A stretch of DNA of 11,184 nucleotides from Acidobacteriota bacterium (GTDB lineage: Bacteria > Acidobacteriota > Blastocatellia > Pyrinomonadales > Pyrinomonadaceae): contig JADKBM010000015.1 of assembly GCA_016715115.1 (NCBI GenBank), forward strand, positions 1-11,184, given 5' to 3'. The position numbers and the translations under genes are program-made. The notes beneath the pieces were generated by a model. The model had not been told where the DNA came from and made no database searches. It was given only the letters and a program-made list of their open reading frames with translations. Positions 1 through 7,730 of the stretch are shown piece after piece; position 1 is the stretch's first letter; every line of letters begins with the position of its first letter.

Positions 1-1610
1 GAAGCGCGTGTTTATCAAGTCAATCTACCCGCGGGAACGTCGTGCTGGCGGTTTCGATCAACGACGCGGCGATCGGCAGTCTGGTCCTTGAGACCGGCGG
101 TATGAAGGCCGACTTCGACTCCGTTCGACTGCGGCGATACGGTTCCGGTGGTAACTCCGGGCGCGACGATCACGATGAAGAACGGCGGCACGACGGTTCT
201 TTCGGGAACGTTTACAGCAGCCGGCGGTCCGACGCCGGTTTCCGAGCCCGGAACAGCACTCCGCAGGGCCGTTACTTCGAAGGTCACCTGAACGGCGCGC
301 ACTGACGCCGGCTGTCCGACCAATGCGATCGGCGAAATGAACGTGCTCTCAACGCCGCCGAAACACAGGCGACCGTGACGGGTGAATTCAACCGCTTCAC
401 GAGCACGCAGACGTCGGCTCGTGTTCAGGTAACTGTCGGCGACGTGACGACGACGATCGTCGATCTCGGCGTGGTTCCGAGTCCCGAAGGCGAGGGACAC
501 TTCAATGCGACGACAGTCAACGCGTTACCCGCTCAGCAAGTCCAGCTTCTCCGTATGGGTTCGTGGTCCGCGGTCATCGGCAGCGCCAATAACCTATTCG
601 GGCGAGATCGGCGGCAGAATCCTGAACGATTCGCACAACTCGGATTTCGACGGCGACGGCAGCAACGATCTCTCGGTCTTCCGCCCGTCAACCGGAACCT
701 GGTACTCGCAGAACGGCGCCGGCTTTGACGCGGCAACGGCGTTTCGGCAACGCGGCGGATGTTCCGATGTCGCCGACTCATGACGGCGACGGCAAAACCC
801 GACCGTGCGGTGTTCCAAACGTCAACGGCCTCGGTGTCTGGGAGGTCAACCGCAGCGCGGACGGCGGCGTGACGGCAACGCAGTTCGGCTTCGCGACCAG
901 ACAGGCCGGTTCGCGGTGACTTCGACGGCGACGGTTTGAACGATCTCGCGGTTTGCTGGTCGGAAACAGGAACGTGGTACGTCCGCAACAGCAACAACAC
1001 GGGCTACACGATCCGTCAGTTCGGCATCGCCGAAGACGTCCCGATGTCGCACGATATGGACGGCGACGGCAAGGGAGACATCACGGTGTTCCGTCCTTCG
1101 ACCGGCGACTGGTACTTTCGGTTCGCAGTTCGGACGGCGGCATCACGATCTCCACTTCCCGGAGCGCCTGGCGACAAAGCCGGTCCGGGGCGATTTCGAC
1201 GGCGACGGACGCGACGACATCGCGGTTTACAGACCGTCAACAGGCGTGTGGTTCATCTGGAACTCGGGCAACGGAAGCTACGACATCCGCCAGTTCGGTA
1301 TCAGTGAAGACATCCCGGTGGCCGGCAACTACGACGGCGACAACAAGACGGGAGCACGGTGTTCCCGCCCGTCGACCGGTCAGTGGACATCTGGAGAAGC
1401 GTCGACAACACGTACGACTTCCGCCAGTTCGGACTTTCGGGTGACATCCCGACGGCCCGGCCCCAAGAATCGAACGGCGGTTCGCCTTGGATCCGAGTGC
1501 AGAGTGCAAAGTGTAGAGTGCATAGTTCATACTTGCACTCTGCACGCACTCTGCATTTCGCTCCTGCATTTTGTTTATTCAGTGCCGGCCAAAATTCTTC
1601 GGATCTGTGA
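1..1610 (+). CDS. Secreted Ig-like/FG-GAP (VCBS) repeat protein, 5'-truncated, frameshifted
   Basis: This is the 3' part of a large surface or secreted repeat protein whose start lies before the window. The first ~100 nt read as a beta-rich segment (EARVYQVNLPAG, then SINDAAIGSLVLETGG). About 140-560 reads as Ig-like strands (TITMKNGGTTVLSGTFTAAG, FTSTQTSARVQVTVGD). About 630-1458 holds six tandem repeats of ~46 residues, each with a DGDGxxD calcium-loop motif followed by VFRPSTGxWY and QFGxxxDxP. The DGDG codons fall near 649, 782, 924, 1059, 1198 and 1333. Such repeats belong to the FG-GAP/VCBS family and are expected to form a beta-propeller; a role in adhesion or extracellular binding is inferred. 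The reading frame changes at least seven times (near 600, 735, 797, 898, 1120, 1350 and 1385), and the repeat spacing varies from 133 to 142 nt because of these indels. The last repeat ends near 1458. The first in-frame stop after it is at 1608-1610, inside the opposing gene, so the true end is probably nearer 1460-1516. Confidence 0.75.
1495..1555. repeat. Heptad GAGTGCA repeat forming an imperfect inverted repeat
   Basis: Four 7-nt units (GAGTGCA, GAGTGCA, AAGTGTA, GAGTGCA) fill 1495-1522. Their reverse complement returns at 1534-1555 (TGCACTCTGCA and CGCACTCTGCA). Together they can form a long imperfect hairpin with an 11-nt loop. The element sits where the convergent FG-GAP and DinB genes meet. 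It could act as a bidirectional transcription barrier, but no clean T-tract follows directly. A dispersed intergenic repeat of the 'GTGCAGAGTGCAGAG' kind is the simpler reading. Confidence 0.6.
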
Positions 1611-2110
1611 AATGGGGCGCTTCGTGTGCGCCGAGAAGAGCGAGCCATTCGTGTGCGCTCACATCGCCGAAGGTCGATGCGGGAACGTGAACTCCGTGCA
1701 TTCGACAGTTTCGAAAGCGCTCCGCAGATCGTTCAGGCGAATGCGGTTTTCGTCGAGTGTGGCGACCGATTCGGCGATCGACTTTGTGCCGGTCGGATGC
1801 ACGCGTTCCGGCGCTTGACCTTCTGGTGCCCCCAGGCGGATGTCTTCTCTCGAGAAACGCCCCCGAGATCTTTGCGTCGCCGTCGGCTTTCGCACCCTTT
1901 TTCGGCCCCGCCAGCGAGAAGCCGGCACATATCTTCGTCATACCGTCTTCCGACGATCGCGAGATGTTCGACGATCTCGCGGATCGTCCACCCCTCGTCG
2001 TTTTCCCGCGTGCCCGCCTGAGCTTCGGTCAGATCGCCGATCACGGCCTTGAGTTTCAAGCGAATCTGATCGTTCGCATCGTAGATTTCAGAGATTTTTG
2101 TATATTGCAT
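1575..2110 (-). CDS. DinB-superfamily (DinB_2-like) protein, frameshifted
   Basis: The N-terminus is clear from the ATG at 2110: MQYTKISEIYDANDQIRLKL, then GWTIREIVEHLAIV, a four-helix DinB-like start with the first metal-ligand histidine near residue 49. The middle part lies in another frame (KSIAESVATLDENRIRLNDL, 1928-1659). The C-terminus (FGDVSAHEWLALLGAHEA) carries the HxxxH helix once a further one-base shift near 1610 is repaired, which gives HEARPISQIRRILAGTE and a TAA stop at 1575-1577. The repaired length of ~178 aa is normal for the family. DinB_2 proteins are putative metal-dependent enzymes, some being thiol transferases (bacillithiol or mycothiol type) and most uncharacterised; the substrate here is unknown. 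No strong Shine-Dalgarno is visible. A 16-bp tandem array begins only 13 bp upstream of the start codon. Confidence 0.72.
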
Positions 2111-2123
2111 AAGATTTGTTCGA

Positions 2124-2415
2124 AGGTATTACAGATTCCAGGTATTACAGAGATTCCAGGTATTCCAGATTCCAGGTATTCCAGATTCCCAGGTATTACA
2201 GATTCCAGGTATTACAGATTCCAGGCATTCCGGATTCCAGGCATTCCAGATTCCAGGTATTCCAGATTCCAGGTATTACAGATTCCAGGCATTCCGGATT
2301 CCAGGCATTCCGGATTCCAGGTATTCGGATTCCAGGTATTACAGATTCCAGGCATTCCGGATTCCAGGCATTACCGGATTCCAGGCATTCCAGATTCCAG
2401 GCATCTCCCCAATCC
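2124..2415. repeat. 16-bp minisatellite, ~17 full copies plus a decayed one
   Basis: The consensus is AGGYATTMCRGATTCC on the plus strand (minus: GGAATCYGKAATRCCT). Seventeen units run from 2124 to 2398 and a decayed unit reaches ~2415. Most are exactly 16 bp; a few are 15, 17 or 18 bp. Four variants recur: A (AGGTATTACAGATTCC), B (AGGTATTCCAGATTCC), C (AGGCATTCCGGATTCC) and D (AGGCATTCCAGATTCC). From unit 6 they show a four-unit higher-order order: A-C-D-B (2207-2270), A-C-C-B' (2271-2333), A-C-C'-D (2334-2398). Open frames across the array on both strands are a by-product of the repeat. No spacers are present, so it is not CRISPR. Confidence 0.95.
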
Positions 2416-2471
2416 AACGGTTGCCCGCCCGCTCCACGCAGGCGGTACTGACTGGGGCAAATCGCAAACCA

Positions 2472-2559
2472 AAATCCCAAATCCCAAATCCCAATTCCGA
2501 AATCCGAAATCCCAATTCCCAAAATCGCAAATCGAAAATCCGAAATCGAAAATCACCCG
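2472..2559. repeat. 7-bp telomere-like array (AAATCCC / GGGATTT)
   Basis: Seven phased 7-nt units run from 2472 to 2520: AAATCCC three times, then AATTCCG, AAATCCG, AAATCCC and AATTCCC. They decay into 6-8-nt units (AAATCG, AAAATCCG) up to about 2559. The minus strand reads GGGATTTGGGATTTGGG with further GG and GGG tracts nearby, so a G-quadruplex on that strand is possible. The array is unrelated in sequence to the 16-bp array 57 bp away. It lies just downstream of the lipoprotein stop codon (2614). The ~55 bp between the two arrays shows no gene. Confidence 0.85.
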
Positions 2560-2613
2560 CTTCCCTGCGCGCTCAAAACCAGCCTGTGCCAACGGAGACT
2601 CGAGAATCGATCT

Positions 2614-3828
2614 TCAGATGAGTTCAGGTACTCGCACGAAGCCGGTCTGAAAATACAGATTGCTGTCGGCCGACCAATCGAGTCCGATGATCGCTGAAAC
2701 GAAACCAGATCCTTTTCGTTCGGCAGCGTCGTCACATCCTGCGCCGCATTCGGATCGACCACCTGGCGCGACGTTCGAATTCTGCTCGGCCTGGTTGTCC
2801 TTGGCGCGGTCGTATGCCTGCGACGATCAACAGCGGGTTGCGGAGCCGGGATCGCGGCCTGTCGGCGCGTTGCCGATGGCGTCATAAACGCGGATCTGCG
2901 CCGGCTTGTCGAAAGCGACCGCGACCTTCCCGGAATCGGGCGACCAGACCGGATGAACCTTTGGTCGGGCTGTCATCGAGCGTTCGCTCACGGCCGTTCT
3001 TTTCGATGATTCGCGGGCGTCCGACCGGCACGAACTTCTCGCCGGCTTGATTCGCGACGGCCATCCAGGTAGCGCCATTCGTCGAGTCGCGTCGCGAGCG
3101 CGGCCAGCATCGAACTGTCCGGCGACCAGACAAGTAATAGTAGATCAGATTCTCAGTCTGCGTGATCGGCTTGACGTCCGTCCCCTCCGCCGTGCAAATG
3201 TAGATCTGCTCGGTTCGGAACGTCAGCACGTTCGGCGGCGGGGCCGGGGCCGGAGTGGCTTCGGCAGTCGGTTCGACGGGCAAGGCAGTATTTGAATTCA
3301 AATCCAGCGCCGGAACCGTACTGTTCGAATTCGATGACATCGGCATCGTCGAAAGGCTGGAACCGCCGGAGCGCGTTATCGCGACGAAGGCGACGCTCGT
3401 CGAATCGGGCGACCAGACGATGCTGTCGAGAAAGTCAACCGCCATCGAGTCCGGCGAAACGCGTCGAAGAAACTTCCCGTCCGCTCCGTACATATCCAGA
3501 CGAAACGTGTCCGGCAGATCGCCGGCACGACTATACGCCACCAAAGTTCGCTTGTTGTCCGGCGAAATGATCGTCTTCGCGAGCAGGTCGGCCGAACGGT
3601 TGCCGTCAAAATCCGCCCGAACGGCCGGATTAAGTTCCTCCGTAACCGCGTTTTTGACTTGCCGTCGCGGGCTGCGGAACATCGCCCCTCATATCGAAAG
3701 CCGAGTTTCACCGACGGAACCTCACGCAGGGTCGCCGGAGCGATCGCCGGTGATTTGAAAACATTCGACTGACAGGCCACCGAAAACGCCGCCGCGATTA
3801 CAGCCAGAAATACTAACTTCGTCCGCAT
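2614..3828 (-). CDS. Lipoprotein with WD40/TolB-like (PD40) beta-propeller repeats, frameshifted
   Basis: Start ATG at 3826-3828 gives MRTKLVFLAVIAAAFSVACQ, a lipoprotein signal peptide with lipobox FSVAC, so lipidation at Cys19 is expected. The body holds PD40/TolB-type propeller signatures: IISPDNKRTLVAYSR, IVWSPDSTSVAFVA, a repairable YYLxSxxR copy near 3130, VWSPDSGKVAVAFDKPAQIR, and near the end LDWSADSNLYFQTGF. A Pro/Ala-rich linker (PTAEATPAPAPPP) lies near 3240. At least five frame changes are needed (near 3680, 3135, 3070, 2960-2860 and 2690). After the last repair the protein ends VRVPELI at a TGA stop at 2614-2616, about 404 aa. It starts 4 nt after the peptidase stop codon, and AGG of the peptidase end (AGGTAAAAATATG) can act as its ribosome site. 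Translational coupling and one operon are therefore likely. An envelope-anchored, protein-binding role is inferred; no enzymatic residues are recognised. Confidence 0.72.
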
Positions 3829-3832
3829 ATTT

Positions 3833-5686
3833 TTACCTAAGCTCAGCCGCGAGATAGTCGCTGTAGAGCCGTCGCTGATCTTCTGTCGGGTTCTCGACCT
3901 TGACGATCGAGTAGTTCGCGCGGCCACGCCCCTCGAGCGTGATCTCCAATGTCGCGCAACTGGTCAAAGCGAAAGACCGTCAGCCTGATCTTGTCGCCCG
4001 GTTTCTTCTCGTTCAGATACGACCGCAAAAACTGCTGACTCGCGCGCTGGCCATCGACCGCGACGATCTGATCGTTGACGTTCAATCCCTGCTCGAAAGC
4101 CGGTGTCCCGATGGGCACGCCCGAGACCGTCAGAGTCCCGCCCGCCTCTCGAAGTGTCGCGCCTAGGTAAGCGGTCTCCTTGCCGCGGCCCTCATTCAAT
4201 CGCAGTCCGATGCCGCCGAGGATCGCATTGAAGTCGATCTCTTCGCGGCCGCGGACATATTTCGAAAGAAATCACCGAGCGGCTTTCCGGCCATCAATTC
4301 GGCAGATTTCTGAAAGTCCTCGGGCGTGTAGTTCTTGTTCTTCTTGAAAAACTCGTCGTAAAGATGACGGAAAACGTCGTCGAGCGATTTCGCGCCCTTT
4401 GAAGCCGTACGAATCTCGATGTCGAGAACAAAACTCACGATATCGCCTTTGTCGTAATACGAGATCTGGTTATTGACCGAGTTCTCGTCGGGCCGGTAAA
4501 ACTTTATCCAGGCGTCGAAACTCGCCTCTTCGAGACTGGTTTCAAGCGTCCGGGACGTTCCTGCAATTGCTGGATCATCGACGCTTTCGCGGCAAGAAAT
4601 TCTTTGTCGGTGATCAGTCCGGCGCGGCGCAGCAAAACGTTTTCGTAATAACTCGTCGTCCCTCGGCGACCCACAGCAGACGCGTGTAATTCTCGTTCGA
4701 ATAATCAAATGGCCCGAGCGCGTCCGGCCTGATCCGTTTTACGTTCCAAAGATGAAAAACTCGTGCGCGACGAGGCCTATGAAATCGTTATGGCGGTCTC
4801 CGCCAAATCCGTTGCGGTTCCACTGAAGCGCGGTCGAATTCGAATGCTCAAGCCCGCCGCCGCCGCGAAGGTTAAGGATAAACGTGTAATCGGTGTAGGG
4901 CAGTTCGCCGAAGATCTGAAACGCCGCTTCAATCACTTTCGTCGTATCCCGCACGAGCTTTTGTGGATTGTAATTGCCTTCGCCGTTGATGACATACCGG
5001 TGCGGTTTGCCCTGAACCGTGAAGTTCAACTCGGTGTGATTGCCGATCTCAAAGGGCGAATCGTAGAGAACGTCGAAGTTTTCCGATTTGAAGACGTTCG
5101 TTTGACCGTCTACTTTCGGCAGCCCGGTCGCGACCTTCCAATCGCCGAACGGTACGACCGTAACCGTTGAAGCGGCACCGATCTGGCCTTTGGGGTGCAT
5201 CAGCAGCGCCGCCGGACTGATGAACGCGTGGTCGGCATTGAGCTCGCTCGTGCGCACGGAAAGTTCGTTCGCATAAACGTTGTAACGCACGACGAGCTCT
5301 TTGGACCCTGAGGTCTCGACTGCCCAGGTATTCTTGTTCGACTTTTTCCAAACAAGTTTCGCGCCGCCCGGCGTTTCCGCCGAAAAATCCTCGACGTGCC
5401 GCGCGTATTCGCGAATAAGGTAACTTCCCGGCGTCCAGACGGGCATCACGATCTCGGCCGTCGGCGGCATTTGCGCCCAACTGACGCGCATCTCGACCTC
5501 GAGCCGGTGCGTCCACGGTTTCGACATTCCAATCGTGAAACCGATCGCGGGCGGAACCGGTTTTATGTCAACGATCGGCGGTTTGGTCTTCGGCTTTTTG
5601 CGCTGAGCCGGCGATTCTTGATACATAGAAAAGAACACTACGATTGCAAGCAACCCTAAAACCTTTATTTTGTGCGATTTCTGCAT
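3833..5686 (-). CDS. M61-family (glycyl aminopeptidase-type) metallopeptidase with PDZ domain, frameshifted
   Basis: Secreted zinc peptidase of the M61 family. Starting at the ATG at 5684-5686, the signal peptide is MQKSHKIKVLGLLAIVVFF, followed by a basic Pro-rich stretch. The N-terminal beta domain has MPVWTPGSYLIREYARHVEDF, typical of M61. The catalytic domain has GGGGLEHSNSTALQW and then VAHEFF; restoring one base near 4753 continues it as HLWNVKRIRP, completing HEXXH (~308-312) and the family motif. The third ligand Glu is in WVAEG (near 4657), where another base must be restored before TTSYYENVLLRRAGL. A C-terminal PDZ domain follows (TLTVSGVPIGTPAFEQGLNV, INDQIVAVDG-like, PGDKIRLTVFR). 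Further single-base breaks lie near 4570, 4260 and 3950. The repaired length of ~617 aa is normal for the family. The stop TAA is at 3833-3835. An in-frame ATG at 5719 would give an overlong signal n-region; GGGGGAG 12 nt before 5686 and the candidate promoter favour 5686. Confidence 0.85.
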
Positions 5687-5767
5687 TGAAGTGACAAACT
5701 CCCCCAGGATCGGTTTCATTTCCCGTTATTCTACTACGTTAAGATAATTTGCTAAACTTTGGACCAG
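5687..5767. promoter_or_regulatory. Divergent promoter region between M61 peptidase and MFS exporter
   Basis: This A+T-rich 81-bp gap separates two divergent genes. On the minus strand TAGAAT (5733-5728) is a fair -10 with a weak -35 (TTTAGC) 17 bp upstream; it would start transcription near 5721, after the upstream in-frame ATG of the peptidase would be poorly served. On the plus strand GATAAT (5743-5748) is a fair -10 with a poor -35. The two -10 boxes lie 9 bp apart, so the promoters would interfere with each other. This is inferred from motif matching only. Confidence 0.35.
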
Positions 5768-7003
5768 ATGCATACGGAATCCGCCGAACAAAAGTTTTTC
5801 ACCAAACCCCTGTTGATCATCTTCCTGACGATCTTTCTTGATCTGCTCGGGTTCGGAATGGTCATCCCGCTTTTGCCGTTTTTTGCCCAGGATTTTCAGG
5901 CGACTCCGCTTGAGATCGGTTTGTTGGTATCGGTCTATTCGTGGATGCAGTTCTTCTTCGCGCCGATTCTCGGCAGTCTTTCGGACCGGACCGGACGGCG
6001 GCCCGTACTTTTCTTTTCGATCATCGGCTCCGGTATCGGTTATCTGATGATCGGCCTCGCCGGTTCGTTGGCGATGATGTTCGCCGGCCGTGTGCTCGGT
6101 GGGATCACCGGCGCCAACCTGTCGACGGCGCAGGCGTACATCGCCGATGTCACGACGCGCGAGAATCGCGCCAAGGGGATGGGCCTATTCGGTATGGCGT
6201 TCGGGCTCGGGTTCATAATGGGGCCGGCGATCGCTGGAATCCTGAGCAAATGGGGGCACGAGATCCCGTTCTTCGTGGCCGCCGGACTGAGTTTCCTGAA
6301 CGCCGGGCTGCTTTACTTCATTCTGCCGGAATCACTGAAGCCGGGCGCGCCGGTCCGCGAAAGAAAGGGCCGATTGAGGGAACTGTTCGAATCGGTTCGC
6401 GATTCCCGATTCGCGTCCCTGACGCTGCAGTATTTTCTGCTTGTGATGGCGTTTTCGATGATGAACACGGCGTTTCCGCTCTACACCGGATTCAGTTTCG
6501 GCTACGACGCCGAGCACACCGGATATGTTCTCGCCTACGTTGGATTGCTGGCGGTCATAATGCAGGGCTATTTGCTCGACAAACTGTCGAAGCGTTTTGG
6601 ATTGACGCGGCTTGTGATCGCCGGAGTATTCATTTTACTGGTGAGTTTTCTTGCGGTCCCGTATGTTTCGGCGCAATCATTCGGGCTCATCGGATTGCTG
6701 ATCGGCGCGGCCGGATTCGCCATCGGCAACGGGTTGTCGTCGCCATCGCTGACGGCGCTTGCGTCAAAGGTCGCGCACGAACACGAACAGGGCAAGGCGC
6801 TTGGCGTGATGCAATCGGCCGCGAGCCTCGCGCGTGCGGTCTCGCCGATGCTCACCGGTTATCTGCTCAACAACGCCGTCAATCAAGTCGACGCGGATTC
6901 GCTCAAGCGTAATTTCTGGACGGCCGCTGCGATTCTTTTGGTGACGTTGTTTGTCGCCGTCTATTTTATGACGCACAACGAAGAGAAGAGTCTGAACGCA
7001 TAG
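5768..7003 (+). CDS. MFS transporter, TetA-like 12-TM drug:H+ antiporter (DHA1 type)
   Basis: Intact inner-membrane major facilitator of 411 aa, the normal size for a 12-helix exporter. TM1 carries LDLLGFGMVIPLLPFF, the LDxxGxGxxxPxLP pattern typical of Tet-type exporters. The loop between TM2 and TM3 has motif A, GSLSDRTGRRPVL (~residues 69-81). TM5 has GLGFIMGPAIAGIL, the antiporter motif C. A hydrophilic central loop (PGAPVRERKGRLRELFESVRDSRF) separates the two six-helix halves, and the tail MTHNEEKSLNA is cytoplasmic. I take the ATG at 5768 as start, with GGA 4 nt before it; an in-frame TTG at 5759 would add three residues. Export of a drug or metabolite by proton exchange is the family role, and the substrate cannot be read from sequence. 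It ends 6 bp from the convergent gene, and no clear terminator was seen between them. Confidence 0.9.
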   Translation: MHTESAEQKFFTKPLLIIFLTIFLDLLGFGMVIPLLPFFAQDFQATPLEIGLLVSVYSWMQFFFAPILGSLSDRTGRRPVLFFSIIGSGIGYLMIGLAGSLAMMFAGRVLGGITGANLSTAQAYIADVTTRENRAKGMGLFGMAFGLGFIMGPAIAGILSKWGHEIPFFVAAGLSFLNAGLLYFILPESLKPGAPVRERKGRLRELFESVRDSRFASLTLQYFLLVMAFSMMNTAFPLYTGFSFGYDAEHTGYVLAYVGLLAVIMQGYLLDKLSKRFGLTRLVIAGVFILLVSFLAVPYVSAQSFGLIGLLIGAAGFAIGNGLSSPSLTALASKVAHEHEQGKALGVMQSAASLARAVSPMLTGYLLNNAVNQVDADSLKRNFWTAAAILLVTLFVAVYFMTHNEEKSLNA

Positions 7004-7009
7004 AGGCCG

Positions 7010-7579
7010 CTATTTCTTGTCTACCCAACCCCACGGCGCGGGCTGTGCCGGCGCCTCGGTTTTCAGATCAAATCTGATCGAAAAATATCGTTCGGTGCCA
7101 ATTCGCCGGAGATTGTACGTGAAATGACTGCCCGCGACGAGATCGACCCACCAGACGTTGGTCGCCGCGGCGGCGATCACCTTGACCGTTTCGTCGTCGG
7201 CGGGAAACATCTGCCGGATAGCAGAACCGACGTTCGGCGATGTGCCGCCGTACATCGTCACTTTGTCGGGCGTTCCGTCTTCGTGCCGGTGATCGTGCTT
7301 GAGTTCGATCCGGCCGTTTTTCAGTTTCGTAAAGACCCAGGTCCGCGAGCGGTCCTCACCGACAAAGAACGGAACGAAAATGCGATTTTTGTCGCACCGA
7401 CGGATCTGCATCAAAAGGTCCTTTCCCTTGAACGTCGTGTCGTCGGCCGGCGCCGTTTCGACTTTTCCGCCATATGCTTTGCCGCAGAGTTTTGTTAGCT
7501 CGGCCCAGAATGAAACGCTTTGAGCCGGAATCGCTTGAGTAAGAATGAACAATAGCAGCAAGCCGATGGTGGTTTTCAT
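7010..7579 (-). CDS. Secreted protein of unknown function (HDHRHEDG motif)
   Basis: Intact 189-aa protein with a clear Sec signal peptide (MKTTIGLLLLFILTQAIPAQ, cleavage probably after residue 19). The start is well supported: GGGAG lies 6 nt before the ATG. The mature part begins SVSFWAELTKLCGKAYGGKV and has two cysteines (32 and 62) that could form a disulfide in the periplasm. A conserved-looking core includes PFFVGEDRSRTWVFTK (70-85) and a striking acidic/His cluster KHDHRHEDG (94-102), then YGG and IRQMFPADDETV. I have the impression of a family of hypothetical secreted proteins in Acidobacteriota and Bacteroidota but cannot name a domain. The His/Asp cluster could bind metal, though that is speculation. 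The gene appears monocistronic, with its own candidate promoter, and ends 6 bp from the convergent MFS gene. Confidence 0.85.
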   Translation of the reverse strand: MKTTIGLLLLFILTQAIPAQSVSFWAELTKLCGKAYGGKVETAPADDTTFKGKDLLMQIRRCDKNRIFVPFFVGEDRSRTWVFTKLKNGRIELKHDHRHEDGTPDKVTMYGGTSPNVGSAIRQMFPADDETVKVIAAAATNVWWVDLVAGSHFTYNLRRIGTERYFSIRFDLKTEAPAQPAPWGWVDKK

Positions 7580-7617
7580 ACGATTCTCCCGGAATGGTTA
7601 AGTCCGTGCGCGCCAAA

Positions 7618-7646
7618 ATGATAGCAAGTTGATTTGGAAAAGTTAA
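7618..7646 (-). promoter_or_regulatory. Candidate sigma-70-type promoter for the 7010-7579 gene
   Basis: Read on the minus strand, TTAACT (7646-7641, four of six matches to TTGACA) and TATCAT (7623-7618, five of six to TATAAT) are separated by exactly 17 bp. A TGN extended -10 precedes the -10 box. The predicted start near 7611 gives a leader of about 31 nt ending in GGGAG and the ATG at 7579. Confidence 0.45.
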
Positions 7647-7673
7647 CGGGCCGGCGTGCGGGAAAAGCCGGGA

Positions 7674-7712
7674 CAAGAAAAGAGGCACCGGAAATTTCGA
7701 GTTTCCGATGCC
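7674..7712 (-). terminator. Intrinsic terminator of the large surface-protein gene
   Basis: On the minus strand GGCATCGGAAA (7712-7702) pairs with TTTCCGGTGCC (7694-7684), an 11-bp stem with one G-U wobble and a 7-nt loop. The T-rich run TCTTTTCTT (7683-7675) follows. It begins 18 nt after the stop codon at 7731, the classic arrangement of a rho-independent terminator. Confidence 0.8.
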
Positions 7713-7730
7713 CCGAATAACCTTCAGTTC

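Noticed and set aside
15..500. Minus-strand open frame of 161 codons
   Set aside because: It is antisense to the Ig-like part of the FG-GAP protein, whose plus-strand fragments have recognisable beta-domain sequence; the minus frame has no known motif.
2124..2415. Possible CRISPR array
   Set aside because: The 16-bp units are directly adjacent without unique spacers, and no cas gene is nearby.
1757..2650. Plus-strand open frame of 297 codons and minus-strand frames across the 16-bp array (for example 2196-2522)
   Set aside because: They owe their length to the tandem repeats, which read open in several frames; composition is IPGIPDSR/ECLESGMPGIW-like, and they overlap the DinB gene and the array with no ribosome site.
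4740..4760. Programmed frameshifting or recoding inside the M61 gene
   Set aside because: No slippery heptamer followed by a structure was seen, and neighbouring unrelated genes carry the same kind of lesion, so sequence error is simpler.
5941..6912. Plus-strand open frame of 323 codons
   Set aside because: An out-of-frame shadow of the MFS transporter with Arg/His-rich composition.
7032..7065. G+C-rich hairpin followed by TCGGTTTT as a terminator for the MFS gene
   Set aside because: The arms pair poorly and the segment codes for the C-terminus of the convergent gene; support is too weak to list.
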